Assembly (NCBI RefSeq): GCF_000745775.1
Contig: NZ_JQJY01000004.1
Span: forward strand, 640,014-704,013
Direction: 5' to 3'
DNA: 64,000 bases
Source: Flavobacterium sp. ASV13
Lineage (GTDB): Bacteria; Bacteroidota; Bacteroidia; Flavobacteriales; Flavobacteriaceae
Shown: one piece after another, positions 26,928 to 36,607 of the stretch
Position numbering within the stretch: the first letter of the stretch is position 1
Layout of the letters: the number at the start of each line of letters is the position of its first letter
The notes under the pieces: model-generated
What the model saw: only the letters and a program-made list of their open reading frames with translations
Databases searched by the model: none
What the model was told of the DNA's origin: nothing
Position numbers and translations under genes: made by a program

Positions 26928-27313
26928 AAAGCAATTAGTTTGCTTTTTAATCCACTTTGATATAATTAACAATGTTTTTATTTCTTTATTTAACAGAATT
27001 GATACCTTTTCTGTTGCAAAAAGCTAGTACTAATTTACAAACAATCTACTGCTCCAAGTCTTGTTGCGTTCTCGTAGCACATAACTTTCAAATGCTTCTT
27101 AAATTGATTAAAATCAAACTTTTCTCTACCAAGGTTCGAATTGCAGAGTATCATACTTATAATTAGAAAACGTGTAAATTATTCATTATGTACTACAAAT
27201 TGGTTGTTTTAATGAAGCGAAAAATTAGTTTATTTCTGATTTATTACAAATAAAACATTCACGCTAACAACTGAGAATTCTAACTAAAATCGAATTTAAA
27301 TAAATTAAAAAAA
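26928..27313. other. Gene-poor stretch after the IS3 gene
   Basis: AT-rich sequence holding the right copy of the 27-bp direct repeat (27000-27026) and otherwise no recognisable gene. A 64-codon open frame at 26972 has no recognisable features and crosses the repeat, so I do not call it. Confidence 0.5.
27000..27026 (+). repeat. 27-bp imperfect direct repeat right of the IS3 element
   Basis: TGATACCTTTTCTGTTGCAA begins the copy; it partners 25648-25674. Four mismatches make it too diverged to be a fresh transposition target duplication. Confidence 0.55.
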
Positions 27314-28015
27314 CTAATATTGATAATTCAGCAGTTCATCATTTATTCCAATATCCCTTATAAGAAAAAATACATCCTCGGCTATATCGGTAGATGTAAA
27401 ATTATAACTCAGGCTGCTTCCATGATAAACATTATGGTCTTTAATTATGAATCTCAACTGAATTAATTTTTCTATGGCCAATTTAGAAAAGAATTCATAT
27501 CCGCCAAGTTTTAGTTCCTCGAAAGAAACCATTTTAGACAGGTCCGCTCTATTATAAATCCTTACAAAACAGGATAATTCAATATCGTTTAGCTCTTTTA
27601 TGCCTTCAATAATAATTAAATCTTTATAGTTAACTGCTTTTGCTTCAGACAAAATCTGGCCAGCATAATATCCTAATATCATTGAGCCAAATACTGATTT
27701 AGAATTTATTGCATTTTCTATCGTATCGGTCAAAAAATTAAAGTTTTTTTCATCTTTCAAATATGTTTTCAATTTTTCGGCATCATTGAGCGCATTTGAT
27801 CCATACTCATTTAAACTCAAAGCATAGGACTTCAGGAACTTTTTAAATTTTCTCTTTTTATTGAAGGTATACAATGCATTGACTGCCTTTACAGGCGCGA
27901 AAACATCTGAAGCCGTATCAGTTAAATCTTTAACTGGCTCAAAATATGAATCGATTATATCGTCCAGCTTTTCAATATTGTCTATTATATTTCTGCTAAT
28001 ACCAATTATATCCAT
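27314..28015 (-). CDS. Hypothetical protein, 233 aa (possible immunity or accessory protein)
   Basis: A soluble protein with helical N-terminal half (MDIIGISRNIIDNIEKLDDII, then a KKRKFKKFLKSYA basic helix). Residues ~100-125 (SVFGSMILGYYAGQILSEAK) are mildly hydrophobic. The C-terminal part (FFSKLAIEKLIQLRFIIKD) resembles a winged-helix style ending. The overall pattern is reminiscent of DUF4393-like proteins, but I am not sure. It lies 55 bp downstream of a single-helix membrane protein on the same strand, so the two likely form an operon. Confidence 0.6.
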   Translation of the reverse strand: MDIIGISRNIIDNIEKLDDIIDSYFEPVKDLTDTASDVFAPVKAVNALYTFNKKRKFKKFLKSYALSLNEYGSNALNDAEKLKTYLKDEKNFNFLTDTIENAINSKSVFGSMILGYYAGQILSEAKAVNYKDLIIIEGIKELNDIELSCFVRIYNRADLSKMVSFEELKLGGYEFFSKLAIEKLIQLRFIIKDHNVYHGSSLSYNFTSTDIAEDVFFLIRDIGINDELLNYQY

Positions 28016-28070
28016 AAGACAGACTTTTAGTGTGTTTTTTTTAAATTAAAAACAGATTCGTTACTGATTA

Positions 28071-28640
28071 CTAACGGCTGATAAATTTTTTATTCAAATT
28101 ATCGTACTGGTCAAAAATATAATCACAAAGCTGTTTTTCCTCATCAGTAAGCAGCGTTTCATCCTTATGACCCTGAGAGTAATACAGCTCATATCCGGAT
28201 CGATCTGCATCCTGCAGCAGCAGTACTAATTTTTTATCCGCCCACATAATATTATCTTGAATGATTTCCTGCATTTCTACCAATGGAAAAGCACCTCCAT
28301 ACTCAATTTCTGTAACAGGTTTATTTCCAAATTTATCAAAAAGCTTTTTACGTCCCTCCTTAAAATTAAAGCACATAAAATGAGGCTTTGCCCTTTTAAA
28401 CCTCTGCGAGAATCTGGGATATAAAATTGCAATTCCTGTTGCCAGATGTTTATTCAGAAGTAATTTCCTTAATGGTGCATAAATCAGAACATATTTATTC
28501 TCTATAGATTTCAATTTAAAATCTCTGGCAGATTGTTTCAAACCATACTTATATGCCCAGATATGCGATCCGATCAATGCTGATAAAATGGTTATCACGC
28601 CAACAATATTCTCCAAAGGTTTATCAAATTCAAAAGCCAT
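28071..28640 (-). CDS. Hypothetical protein with one N-terminal membrane helix, 189 aa
   Basis: Residues ~12-30 (IVGVITILSALIGSHIWAY) form a membrane helix near the N-terminus. A soluble, charged domain of ~155 residues follows, with no recognised motif. It lies upstream of the 233-aa gene on the same strand and divergent to the Mrr-like pair. Small membrane-anchored proteins next to nucleases are frequent in conflict systems, but a role cannot be assigned. Confidence 0.6.
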   Translation of the reverse strand: MAFEFDKPLENIVGVITILSALIGSHIWAYKYGLKQSARDFKLKSIENKYVLIYAPLRKLLLNKHLATGIAILYPRFSQRFKRAKPHFMCFNFKEGRKKLFDKFGNKPVTEIEYGGAFPLVEMQEIIQDNIMWADKKLVLLLQDADRSGYELYYSQGHKDETLLTDEEKQLCDYIFDQYDNLNKKFISR

Positions 28641-28989
28641 AAAAAAACAATTAGTTTATTCAGTTCTAAAAATAGTGCTGCTTCAAAGACAATTTCATAG
28701 TAAAGCAAACAGCAATTTCAAATAATATACTGCAGAAATCAAATATAGAAAAAGCAGACAAATATAGCATATAATAAAACCCAAATTGCACAAAGCATCG
28801 ATAAGCCTTTTTAATGGATCTGCTTTGGGCAATTCCAGCATTTTGCATGTTTAAAATATTCAATTTCATACTTCTTAACGAATGAAAATTTATTTTTAAC
28901 TTAGCTCTATCAATACTCACTATAGATCTGTTTAACAGATTATTCAAGCACACCTCTTTAATGCCTTAACAGAAAAATAAAAATAAGCT
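28641..28989. other. Divergent intergenic region
   Basis: A 349-bp gap between the minus-strand membrane-protein gene and the plus-strand Mrr-like genes. It probably contains both promoters, but no clear TAnnTTTG box is visible. A 95-codon minus-strand frame has unlikely composition and no family features and is not called. Confidence 0.4.
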
Positions 28990-30141
28990 TTGCAAAAAAC
29001 ACTACGAAAACCAGAAAACTGGCAGGATTTTGAATCTCTTTGTAAAAAACTCTGGGGGGAAATCTGGAAGATTCCCAATAAAATTAAAAAAAATGGACGT
29101 TTAGGCCAGGAGCAGGCCGGAGTTGACGTATATGGGATTCCTAAAGGGGAAACAAAATATTGGGGAATTCAGGCTAAAGGCAAAGATGATTATTCTAATG
29201 CAAAACTATCTGAAAAAGAAATACTGCAGGAAATTGAAAAAGCGAAAAAATTCCAGCCTAAACTTGGTGTGTATATTATTGCTTCCAGTTCAAATAAAGA
29301 TGCAAAAATAGAAGAGTTTGTGCGGCTGCAGGATATTAAAAATCAAGCGGATGGTTCTTTTGAGATTTTATTGTACTGCTGGGAAGACATGGTTGATCTC
29401 ATTGAAGAAAACCGGCAAACCCTAAATTGGTATCTGGGAAATGGCAGCTTTCGAGAAAAATATGACGTCAGTGTCGCTTTTGAAAATGGCACAAGTCAAA
29501 CCATCATAAAACCAAAATTTTTAAAGTTAATTACAAAATACAGATATGTTAATCCAAATCTTGAACTTTCCCGAAGTATATCCACTATAAGCAGGCAGTT
29601 TCAAATGATGGGTCCAATACCCACGATATATGGATCTAACGAGATAAACAAAAGCTGGTGCACTTTAGAAATCACGGTAAAAAATACTGGAAATGTCACA
29701 CTGGAAAACTGGTATTTAAAATTAAAGATAGATGAAGCAAAGAAAATAAGCGATGGTTTTTATGTAGATTTTTTAATGAGTGAAACTACACGAAAAATGC
29801 ATTATGATAACCGGACATTATGGGCATATAAGGATAGTAATGAATTTTTGTATGACCCTCTGGACAAAGAGCCCTTAATCCAGAAGTCCAGCAGAACCTT
29901 TGAAATAATGTTTATTCCCAATTTTGAACAGAAACATATGGGAATCTCGTGGGAACTTCTGGCAAGAGATTTTGACAAATCGGAAAAACTGGAAGTGGAA
30001 CTGCAGCCTGAATATGAGGAAAAAATTAAATATATAGAGGTTGATAAGGATGACCATTTTAAAGAAGATAATGTTGAAATCAAAGAGCTGATTGAAACGA
30101 AAGATAGAAAAAGCATAAATATTATAAACATACCCCGGTAA
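28990..30141 (+). CDS. Mrr-like restriction-endonuclease-fold protein, first paralogue
   Basis: 383 residues from TTG at 28990; the paralogue downstream starts with ATG at the same alignment position (KTLRKPENWQDFESLCKKLW), which fixes the start. Residues ~10-140 show a PD-(D/E)xK pattern of the Mrr type: E15, D46 in AGVDVYG, and Q61-x-K63 in WGIQAKGKDDYS. Residues ~150-340 look like a beta-sandwich (SWCTLEITVKNTGNVTLENW, similar to CARDB/Ig-like modules), followed by a charged tail. It could cut or sense foreign DNA. It is 15 bp upstream of its paralogue. Confidence 0.75.
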   Translation: MQKTLRKPENWQDFESLCKKLWGEIWKIPNKIKKNGRLGQEQAGVDVYGIPKGETKYWGIQAKGKDDYSNAKLSEKEILQEIEKAKKFQPKLGVYIIASSSNKDAKIEEFVRLQDIKNQADGSFEILLYCWEDMVDLIEENRQTLNWYLGNGSFREKYDVSVAFENGTSQTIIKPKFLKLITKYRYVNPNLELSRSISTISRQFQMMGPIPTIYGSNEINKSWCTLEITVKNTGNVTLENWYLKLKIDEAKKISDGFYVDFLMSETTRKMHYDNRTLWAYKDSNEFLYDPLDKEPLIQKSSRTFEIMFIPNFEQKHMGISWELLARDFDKSEKLEVELQPEYEEKIKYIEVDKDDHFKEDNVEIKELIETKDRKSINIINIPR

Positions 30142-30156
30142 ACATTCAAGCATATA

Positions 30157-31266
30157 ATGAAGAAAACACTAAGAAAGCCGGAGAACTGGCAGGACTTTGA
30201 AAGTTTGTGTAAAAAACTTTGGGGGGAAATATGGGAATGTGATGAAATAAAGAAGAATGGCCGCAACGGACAGAACCAGAACGGTGTTGATATTTTCGGC
30301 ATCCCAAATAATCAGCAACATTACTATGGCATTCAATGCAAAGGCAAAGATGATTACAGCAATGCCAATCTATCCATAAAGGAGATTGATGCAGAAATTG
30401 AGAAAGCGAAAAACTTTAAACCGTCATTGAAGAAATTCTATTTTGCCACAACAGCAAATAAAGACTCAAAAATAGAAGAATATATAAGAATCAAAGATTT
30501 AGAAAGCAGAGGACTTAATTTATTCGAGATTCATCTTTTCTGCTGGGAAGACATTGCAGATTTAATAGAAGAGAACAAAAGAACATTTGACTGGTATGTA
30601 AAAAGCGTTAATTACAAAAACCTTTATTCAGTCAAAGTTTCCTTTGGCTGCGACTCCGATAAACTGGCTTTTGAGCCTAAACTCATTAAAAACAATATCA
30701 GCTACGAATTAACAAGCCCTGACCGATACAGCTTTGACATCTCTTATTCACCAGAAGAAAATTTTCAGACCAGGCGCGAAATTGATACTGAACCGCAGCC
30801 TGTAAGATATTACATCAATTCAGTAGGTTACAATAAAAGCTCCTGTGTTTTTGATATCAAACTATTGAATAATGGACACACCTCGATTAAAAACTATAAA
30901 CTTTATTTCCAGCTTTTAAGTGACGATATTTCTTCCGATACAGTAGATAAGAAACAATCTGTTTATGACATAAATCCTTATACCTACAATACAAAATTTT
31001 ACAATCACTCTAATGAAGGAATATTTCAACCCAAACAAAGCATTCTGGTTCAGACAGATTCGATTAAAACTGACCAAATATGCATTAGACCAAATATCGA
31101 AGAACCTCAGCTAATTGAAATTAAGTGGCAGCTGGTTTCTGAAGATTTTAATGACAGCGGAAGCCTGTTTATTGAACTGAATTCTAGAATTATCAAAAGA
31201 AATACAGTCGAAAAGCTCGAATTCTATCGTAAAAATGAAACCGTACTTGAAAACTATATTGTTTAA
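30157..31266 (+). CDS. Mrr-like restriction-endonuclease-fold protein, second paralogue
   Basis: 369 residues. The N-terminal ~150 residues closely match the preceding protein, including E15, D45 (NGVDIFG) and Q60-x-K62 (YGIQCKGKDDYS). The C-terminal ~210 residues have diverged far more but keep a beta-rich pattern (SCVFDIKLLNNGHTSIKNYKLYF). The two genes form a two-gene operon and may act as a heteromer, or recognise different targets through the variable C-terminal domain. The enzyme class is supported by motifs; the substrate is unknown. It converges with the 1748-aa gene on the other strand. Confidence 0.75.
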   Translation: MKKTLRKPENWQDFESLCKKLWGEIWECDEIKKNGRNGQNQNGVDIFGIPNNQQHYYGIQCKGKDDYSNANLSIKEIDAEIEKAKNFKPSLKKFYFATTANKDSKIEEYIRIKDLESRGLNLFEIHLFCWEDIADLIEENKRTFDWYVKSVNYKNLYSVKVSFGCDSDKLAFEPKLIKNNISYELTSPDRYSFDISYSPEENFQTRREIDTEPQPVRYYINSVGYNKSSCVFDIKLLNNGHTSIKNYKLYFQLLSDDISSDTVDKKQSVYDINPYTYNTKFYNHSNEGIFQPKQSILVQTDSIKTDQICIRPNIEEPQLIEIKWQLVSEDFNDSGSLFIELNSRIIKRNTVEKLEFYRKNETVLENYIV

Positions 31267-31360
31267 AAAAACAACAAAAGCTGTTTAGAATCAGAATCAC
31301 TATTATAAAAATTAATTATCAACATGAAATCTGACAGTAGCTTGATCTGCATAATGAATG

Positions 31361-34300
31361 TTACATCATTATCCGATCCTGCAGTTCCAGTCCAATAGGA
31401 TTCTGCTTTGAAACCAAGTAAATTACAATTTCTTTAAATGCTTTCAGTACTTCGTCATCCGCTATAATCTGGCCTGAACTGTTTTCCCATAAAAAACTGG
31501 CAGTTCCTGCCATATAGTTTTCATGTTCAAATTCTCTTCTGACATAACCTTTTCTGGTACCTATTTTATCACCAATCTTTCTGAGATTGAGATAACCGTT
31601 TATTATACCCAGCCCCTCTTTTATAAACCTTGATCCCGGTTTTGTCTTCATAAGAACTGATATTTTATATACCGCATCCTGATTGTATCTGTGTTTCTGC
31701 CCCCATTCAATAACTTCCAAAACTGCCCTGTCATAAAAAAAAGCATAATTATTGTTCCTCCACCAATTTATCATAGTACTGTTAATACTCAGCAATGCCT
31801 GCTGAAAGTCCTTCCCGTGGTAATATCGATCTGTCTTCCATGTTTTGCATGTGCCGGCAAATTCCACCATTGACAGCCAGCATTTATAAAAATCTTCTCT
31901 TTTATCCTCGCGTTCTATATTGCTAATAAAATAGTTTTCCATAAATACAACTATCCAATCCGCCATCTGCGGTCCATAGACAAAAAGTGGCTTCCATAAC
32001 TCATCCCCACTGAGATTGTCACTAAATTCCACATCCAGAACCAATCGGGAAATTTTCATAAGAACCCATCTATCGAATTCATCAGGATATTCGCTTCTAT
32101 CCGAAAAAACTTCCTTTACAGGCCCGCGTTCAAATAATACCTGCTCTAAGAGCTGTTTCCAAAGCTGGCATAGATGCTTGCGGTCCTCTTCTGGAAGATC
32201 GTCCAAATTAGGCACCAAAGCAAATGCATGATGAAGCATTACCTTATTTATTCCGGGTCTTTTTTCAAAATCTTCTCCGTTATAATCCCAGCTGCCGCTA
32301 TTTTTCGATTTTACCTCCCGTATTTTTGACCAGTCAATGAGATTCTTTTCAGCAGTTCCAGTTATGAATTCATCCCTAACTTTTTCCACATAGCTCTTAT
32401 AATCAAAATTCTTTTTTTTATCCGAAGATTTCCCAATTCCATAATCAGGTAAATTAGCTCTGTAATTCTTATCCGCTGCCTCCGCCAGCAGTATCACCAG
32501 ATTCTGCAGCTGGACAAAATTACCTTCAGACCATGAGAGGTGTTTTGCTGTTTCCAAAAACAATATGCTGAGCGTGTCATAGGGGCATTTTATGACCAGT
32601 TCTGCAATTAGAGCACGCAGGCGCATGCTATTTAAATCTTCAATCCAGACAGCAGGCAGAATCCTTGATGCAAAAGCACACCACGAATCCTCCATATCGG
32701 TCTGATAAAAAGAATTTGGACCTGGCTCGTAATTCTTCAAAGCATTCTCTATAAAAGAAACTGTCCAATCTGCTATTTCCTGGTATTGTTTTATCCATGC
32801 ATCTTTATTATAAAAAAGAAATGCGCATCCAGCAAGAACGCATTGCTGGCTTCCTCCAAAGGAATGATATGGGAAATCGTCGGGAATTGCAGAAATTTCG
32901 AGAATAGTATCCCATAAACTTTTGCTTTGCCCTGTATCCAGTCTGGTTTCATTTTTGATGGCTTGCAGGCATTTAAATGGAAAAGCAAACAGATCAAATC
33001 CCAGCTCCGCATCCGATCTCGCTACATGCAGTTCTTTACTGAGTGCTTCGGGTTCTTTATAAAGAAGAAGATCGTTTTCTTCCTCCGCAGGCTTAACATA
33101 ATTATTAAAATTAAAAAATGAAATCAGGCGTTTAAGATAATCGGAAGTGCGTCTGTCATCTTCTATAGTGCCAAGTAAAACAGTCCATTCCCTAGTAATT
33201 GTCTCATACTGCTTCCTTAGCTGTTCATTTTCAAGATAAAGACTTATGCACACTCCACCCATTGATCTTTTTCTTTGGGGCATACTATGCCATTCCTTAA
33301 CTAATTTTATGGTCCTTGAATCAAAATTTTCTGAACCTATCATCTGGTGGCTTTCTATTTCATTTCCAAGAAAATCAAGATCTTTTTCCAAAAAGTAAAA
33401 ATCCACCACAGCAAGCAGAGGGTTAAGAGGACCTAAATACAATTCAGGTTTATATTTTCCTAATGAATTTAAGACCCCTAGAAAAGCAGCTGATGAACCT
33501 TGGTTTAAAATAAAATCAACGTAACTGGCAATATCGTTAGATTTGTCTATCTCATCAATCAGAAATTTTTCAAGAGCCTGCAGTGCACTTACAATTGGAT
33601 GAGGTGCCCCTGTCATATCACGGAACCAATAGTAAACGCGATAATCACCAATATAATTTCTCGCTTGGCCGTCATAATTCACTTTAATAGACGGGATACT
33701 TCTTTTCTTATGATTATAGGAGTTTGTCCACTGCTGAGAAGCAAAATTGACCAGCTTTACTACCAGAGCAACACCTGTAGAGGGCTGATACCTTAAAAAT
33801 GACATAAAGGGGCCTCTGGTGTAAAATGGAGGAAACCATTCATGGGGTTCATTTATGTCTAAACTATAATGTGAAGAATTAAAATCAAAAGAAACTTCTG
33901 TCGGTCTTTCAATCAGTAAAGCAAGCGTAATTTCCATTGCTTTTTCCGGAAAATGCAAAATCATTGGAGCTAATGCATTTTCATTCAGGCAGACTTTTTC
34001 AAAGGCGCTGTCAACATTTTCATACGGTCCGTCGGGCCACTGTATCTTATCCCTTATTTTTGCAGCCGCCAGCAGAGATCTTACCGGAGATTCTTCATTT
34101 TGCGCCTGCTGTTTTTTTTGCGGTCTTTCTACTTTTATTCTCTTGCATAATTTTAAAGCCAGCTCAATGACAGGTTCCGGATGCTCGGCTACGCCTGCCA
34201 TAAAAGCCTTATAAATCAGCTGATCGGCATCACCTTTAACAAACCCTCCTCCTAAACTGAACTCAAACATCCAAAGAGCATTTTCCAAGGCGACAGCAGA

Positions 34301-36607
34301 AATTTCTTCACGGTATGGAAAACCGGAACCGGTGTAATCAAGCCACATTGAGCATAGCACTGCTAATTTCCTTCTGCAATAAAGTATGACTTCTTTTTTA
34401 TGTTCAAATAAAAACTCTATTAACCCCGGCCAGTAGAGAAAATCCGGCATTCTATGGTAAGAGGCTGCCTCTGCAACTGTAAGTTTTCCCTGTTCTTTGG
34501 CAATCTGCATTACATTTGGGTTTGGCTTTGTAGCCTTTATCAAAAACTGTCCAATAAATCGGTTAAAAAGCTTGCCATCCTCTTCTTTTAAACAATCGTA
34601 AACCACGGTGAGATACTTGTAAGTATCTGATGAAAAAAATATTGATTCAAGCAGCAGATCCTGGACAATCTTCTCTCGCGGTTCAAGTTCTGAAAGGGAT
34701 CTTATTAAGGCTTTCCATGAATTCCCGCCATCATTTTTCTCAAGAAGGTATATGCCGTAAAGCCTTACCGCCTTACGCCATAAAGGCGATCCCAGCTCAA
34801 GTGAGCTGAGATACGTTTTTATATTTTTATCCTTCGAACGCAGGAGCTTATATCTTGCCCAATCCCCCAACAGATCATGAAACAGATATAACTTATCGTC
34901 GTGCTCGTAAATATTTTTTCTTATTTTTAATCTATCCAGAGGTTCCAATTCGGAAATACTGAAATCTGATACAGGAACAGCAGCGGAAAACAACTGCGCT
35001 TGTTTTTCAGCGTAATACTGCATAAATCTAGACCCGGTACCATCAAATTCGTCCTTCCATATCCAGTCTATTATCGTTGTTTCTCCCAGCAAATCTTTAT
35101 CTGGAATTGCTGTGCCAGCAGATAATTTAAACGCCAGCTGATCAAGATATTTCAGGTTATTCAAGATTCCATGCAGATGTTCATGCTTAAACAAATTAGA
35201 CAGTTCGGAAATTTCTCTGCAGATCGAGAGACTGTAATCCATAATTTTCAGCTCAACGGGATAAGTTTCAGATTTTACCGGAATATTGATTCTGTAAAGC
35301 CGCTCGATAACATCACTGTAATCATCATTCTGGCATGTGAAGATTATTTTCCATCCAGAATCAGAAATAATCGCCTGAGTAAGAATCTCGTAAATCTTTT
35401 TTAGATCTTCTTCCTTAAAAAAACGGTCGATTCCATCTATAACGAGATACGAACACGATTTATGCATCTGGCTTAAAAGTTCAGTAAAATTGTGCTGCAG
35501 CCCAAAATATTGAGACAGGCTGCCACTATTCAGGCATTGGGCATCAATCCAGATAAAATTATTATGCATATCTGTTTCCCTTTCAATTAATTTCTTAATA
35601 AGAACTGATTTGCCATAGCCAGATCTGCCAACAACAAAAAGCACCTGATTACTGTCAACCGCTTCTTTAAGAGCATTTAATTCATCGGTTCTCTGCAGGC
35701 TAATTTTCCCTCCTACCAAATCTGGAATAGATGCCACGGATCTGCTGCTGAGTGAATGAATTTTCTGCCAGTCAGCGCTGTGATTTGGAAAACCTTTTAA
35801 ATAGAATGAAGGTGCAAATCGGTTTATTAATTTTCTATAATCGAGATAACCGGAAACAGGAGCCAATTCACTTCCTATACCGCATAGAGATTCGTACAGC
35901 TTGATTTCAATTTTTCCATCCGGCTCGGCTACAAGATTCCGTACCATTGATATAATAGCATTTTCACTGTTAGAATTTGGTTTTTCAAAATCAAACTCCA
36001 TGAAAAACAATCTGCTTAACATGATAACTGTATCTTTATCTTCTATTTTAAATTTTGAAGCTATTTCTGCGGGACAGCAAAAGCTTTTGAATAGTTTCCG
36101 CTTTGTTATGGAAAAACCGCCTTTGTCATTTGTGATGCGCTCAAAAAATACTTCAGCATCCATTTTCTTTGCACAAGAAAGCAAATCGATTAAATCCCCG
36201 GAAATTGATGAAGGTATTACTGAATTTACAATGCAGAGATAGTCTTTCAATGGATCAAATACCTTCTTTGGCTCGCCAACAAACTGGTTCCACAAATCAT
36301 ATATCAAATCTTCTTTTGGTCCTGCATTATTAAACTGGATATTACTTTTTACTGATACTGCCGTTCTGCATATTTCTCCATCAGTATTTTTCTGTGTCAG
36401 CAGAAGATCATCAAAAAGCCACCCTTCAGGCCTTACCTGAAAATCGATCCTGATAATTTTGCCCAGTTCATTATTGATCGGTAATATATCTCCCAAAAAA
36501 TGAGTACAGAACCAAGCGGTAACCTTATCTTCAAAAACAAATCCCCCGCCTCCCGTCTGCTTAGGAGTTGCAACTTCTCTAATTCTAGTCTCTTTTTTAT
36601 CCGACAT
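31361..36607 (-). CDS. Giant STAND NTPase with N-terminal nuclease-like domain, 1748 aa
   Basis: Residues ~18-130 resemble a PD-(D/E)xK domain of the kind fused to bacterial NLR-like proteins: GGGGFVFEDKV (E26), GWLFDDLLL (D66/D67) and AVSVKSN (S-x-K87). A P-loop NTPase follows: VLFVVGRSGYGKSVLIKKL (~325-343) is Walker A and SYLVIDGIDRFF (~389) is Walker B. The remaining ~1200 residues are helical, with no motif I recognise, and probably form the ligand-sensing array. Architecture and genomic setting match Avs-like anti-phage sensors, in which ligand binding triggers oligomerisation and DNA cleavage. It stands alone on the minus strand. Confidence 0.75.
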   Translation of the reverse strand: MSDKKETRIREVATPKQTGGGGFVFEDKVTAWFCTHFLGDILPINNELGKIIRIDFQVRPEGWLFDDLLLTQKNTDGEICRTAVSVKSNIQFNNAGPKEDLIYDLWNQFVGEPKKVFDPLKDYLCIVNSVIPSSISGDLIDLLSCAKKMDAEVFFERITNDKGGFSITKRKLFKSFCCPAEIASKFKIEDKDTVIMLSRLFFMEFDFEKPNSNSENAIISMVRNLVAEPDGKIEIKLYESLCGIGSELAPVSGYLDYRKLINRFAPSFYLKGFPNHSADWQKIHSLSSRSVASIPDLVGGKISLQRTDELNALKEAVDSNQVLFVVGRSGYGKSVLIKKLIERETDMHNNFIWIDAQCLNSGSLSQYFGLQHNFTELLSQMHKSCSYLVIDGIDRFFKEEDLKKIYEILTQAIISDSGWKIIFTCQNDDYSDVIERLYRINIPVKSETYPVELKIMDYSLSICREISELSNLFKHEHLHGILNNLKYLDQLAFKLSAGTAIPDKDLLGETTIIDWIWKDEFDGTGSRFMQYYAEKQAQLFSAAVPVSDFSISELEPLDRLKIRKNIYEHDDKLYLFHDLLGDWARYKLLRSKDKNIKTYLSSLELGSPLWRKAVRLYGIYLLEKNDGGNSWKALIRSLSELEPREKIVQDLLLESIFFSSDTYKYLTVVYDCLKEEDGKLFNRFIGQFLIKATKPNPNVMQIAKEQGKLTVAEAASYHRMPDFLYWPGLIEFLFEHKKEVILYCRRKLAVLCSMWLDYTGSGFPYREEISAVALENALWMFEFSLGGGFVKGDADQLIYKAFMAGVAEHPEPVIELALKLCKRIKVERPQKKQQAQNEESPVRSLLAAAKIRDKIQWPDGPYENVDSAFEKVCLNENALAPMILHFPEKAMEITLALLIERPTEVSFDFNSSHYSLDINEPHEWFPPFYTRGPFMSFLRYQPSTGVALVVKLVNFASQQWTNSYNHKKRSIPSIKVNYDGQARNYIGDYRVYYWFRDMTGAPHPIVSALQALEKFLIDEIDKSNDIASYVDFILNQGSSAAFLGVLNSLGKYKPELYLGPLNPLLAVVDFYFLEKDLDFLGNEIESHQMIGSENFDSRTIKLVKEWHSMPQRKRSMGGVCISLYLENEQLRKQYETITREWTVLLGTIEDDRRTSDYLKRLISFFNFNNYVKPAEEENDLLLYKEPEALSKELHVARSDAELGFDLFAFPFKCLQAIKNETRLDTGQSKSLWDTILEISAIPDDFPYHSFGGSQQCVLAGCAFLFYNKDAWIKQYQEIADWTVSFIENALKNYEPGPNSFYQTDMEDSWCAFASRILPAVWIEDLNSMRLRALIAELVIKCPYDTLSILFLETAKHLSWSEGNFVQLQNLVILLAEAADKNYRANLPDYGIGKSSDKKKNFDYKSYVEKVRDEFITGTAEKNLIDWSKIREVKSKNSGSWDYNGEDFEKRPGINKVMLHHAFALVPNLDDLPEEDRKHLCQLWKQLLEQVLFERGPVKEVFSDRSEYPDEFDRWVLMKISRLVLDVEFSDNLSGDELWKPLFVYGPQMADWIVVFMENYFISNIEREDKREDFYKCWLSMVEFAGTCKTWKTDRYYHGKDFQQALLSINSTMINWWRNNNYAFFYDRAVLEVIEWGQKHRYNQDAVYKISVLMKTKPGSRFIKEGLGIINGYLNLRKIGDKIGTRKGYVRREFEHENYMAGTASFLWENSSGQIIADDEVLKAFKEIVIYLVSKQNPIGLELQDRIMM

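Noticed and set aside
26972..27166. 64-codon open frame right of the IS3 gene
   Set aside because: It crosses the 27-bp direct repeat and has no coding features.
28666..28953. 95-codon minus-strand open frame in the gap between the 189-aa gene and the Mrr-like genes
   Set aside because: Unusual composition, no recognisable family, and it would fill the region needed for divergent promoters.
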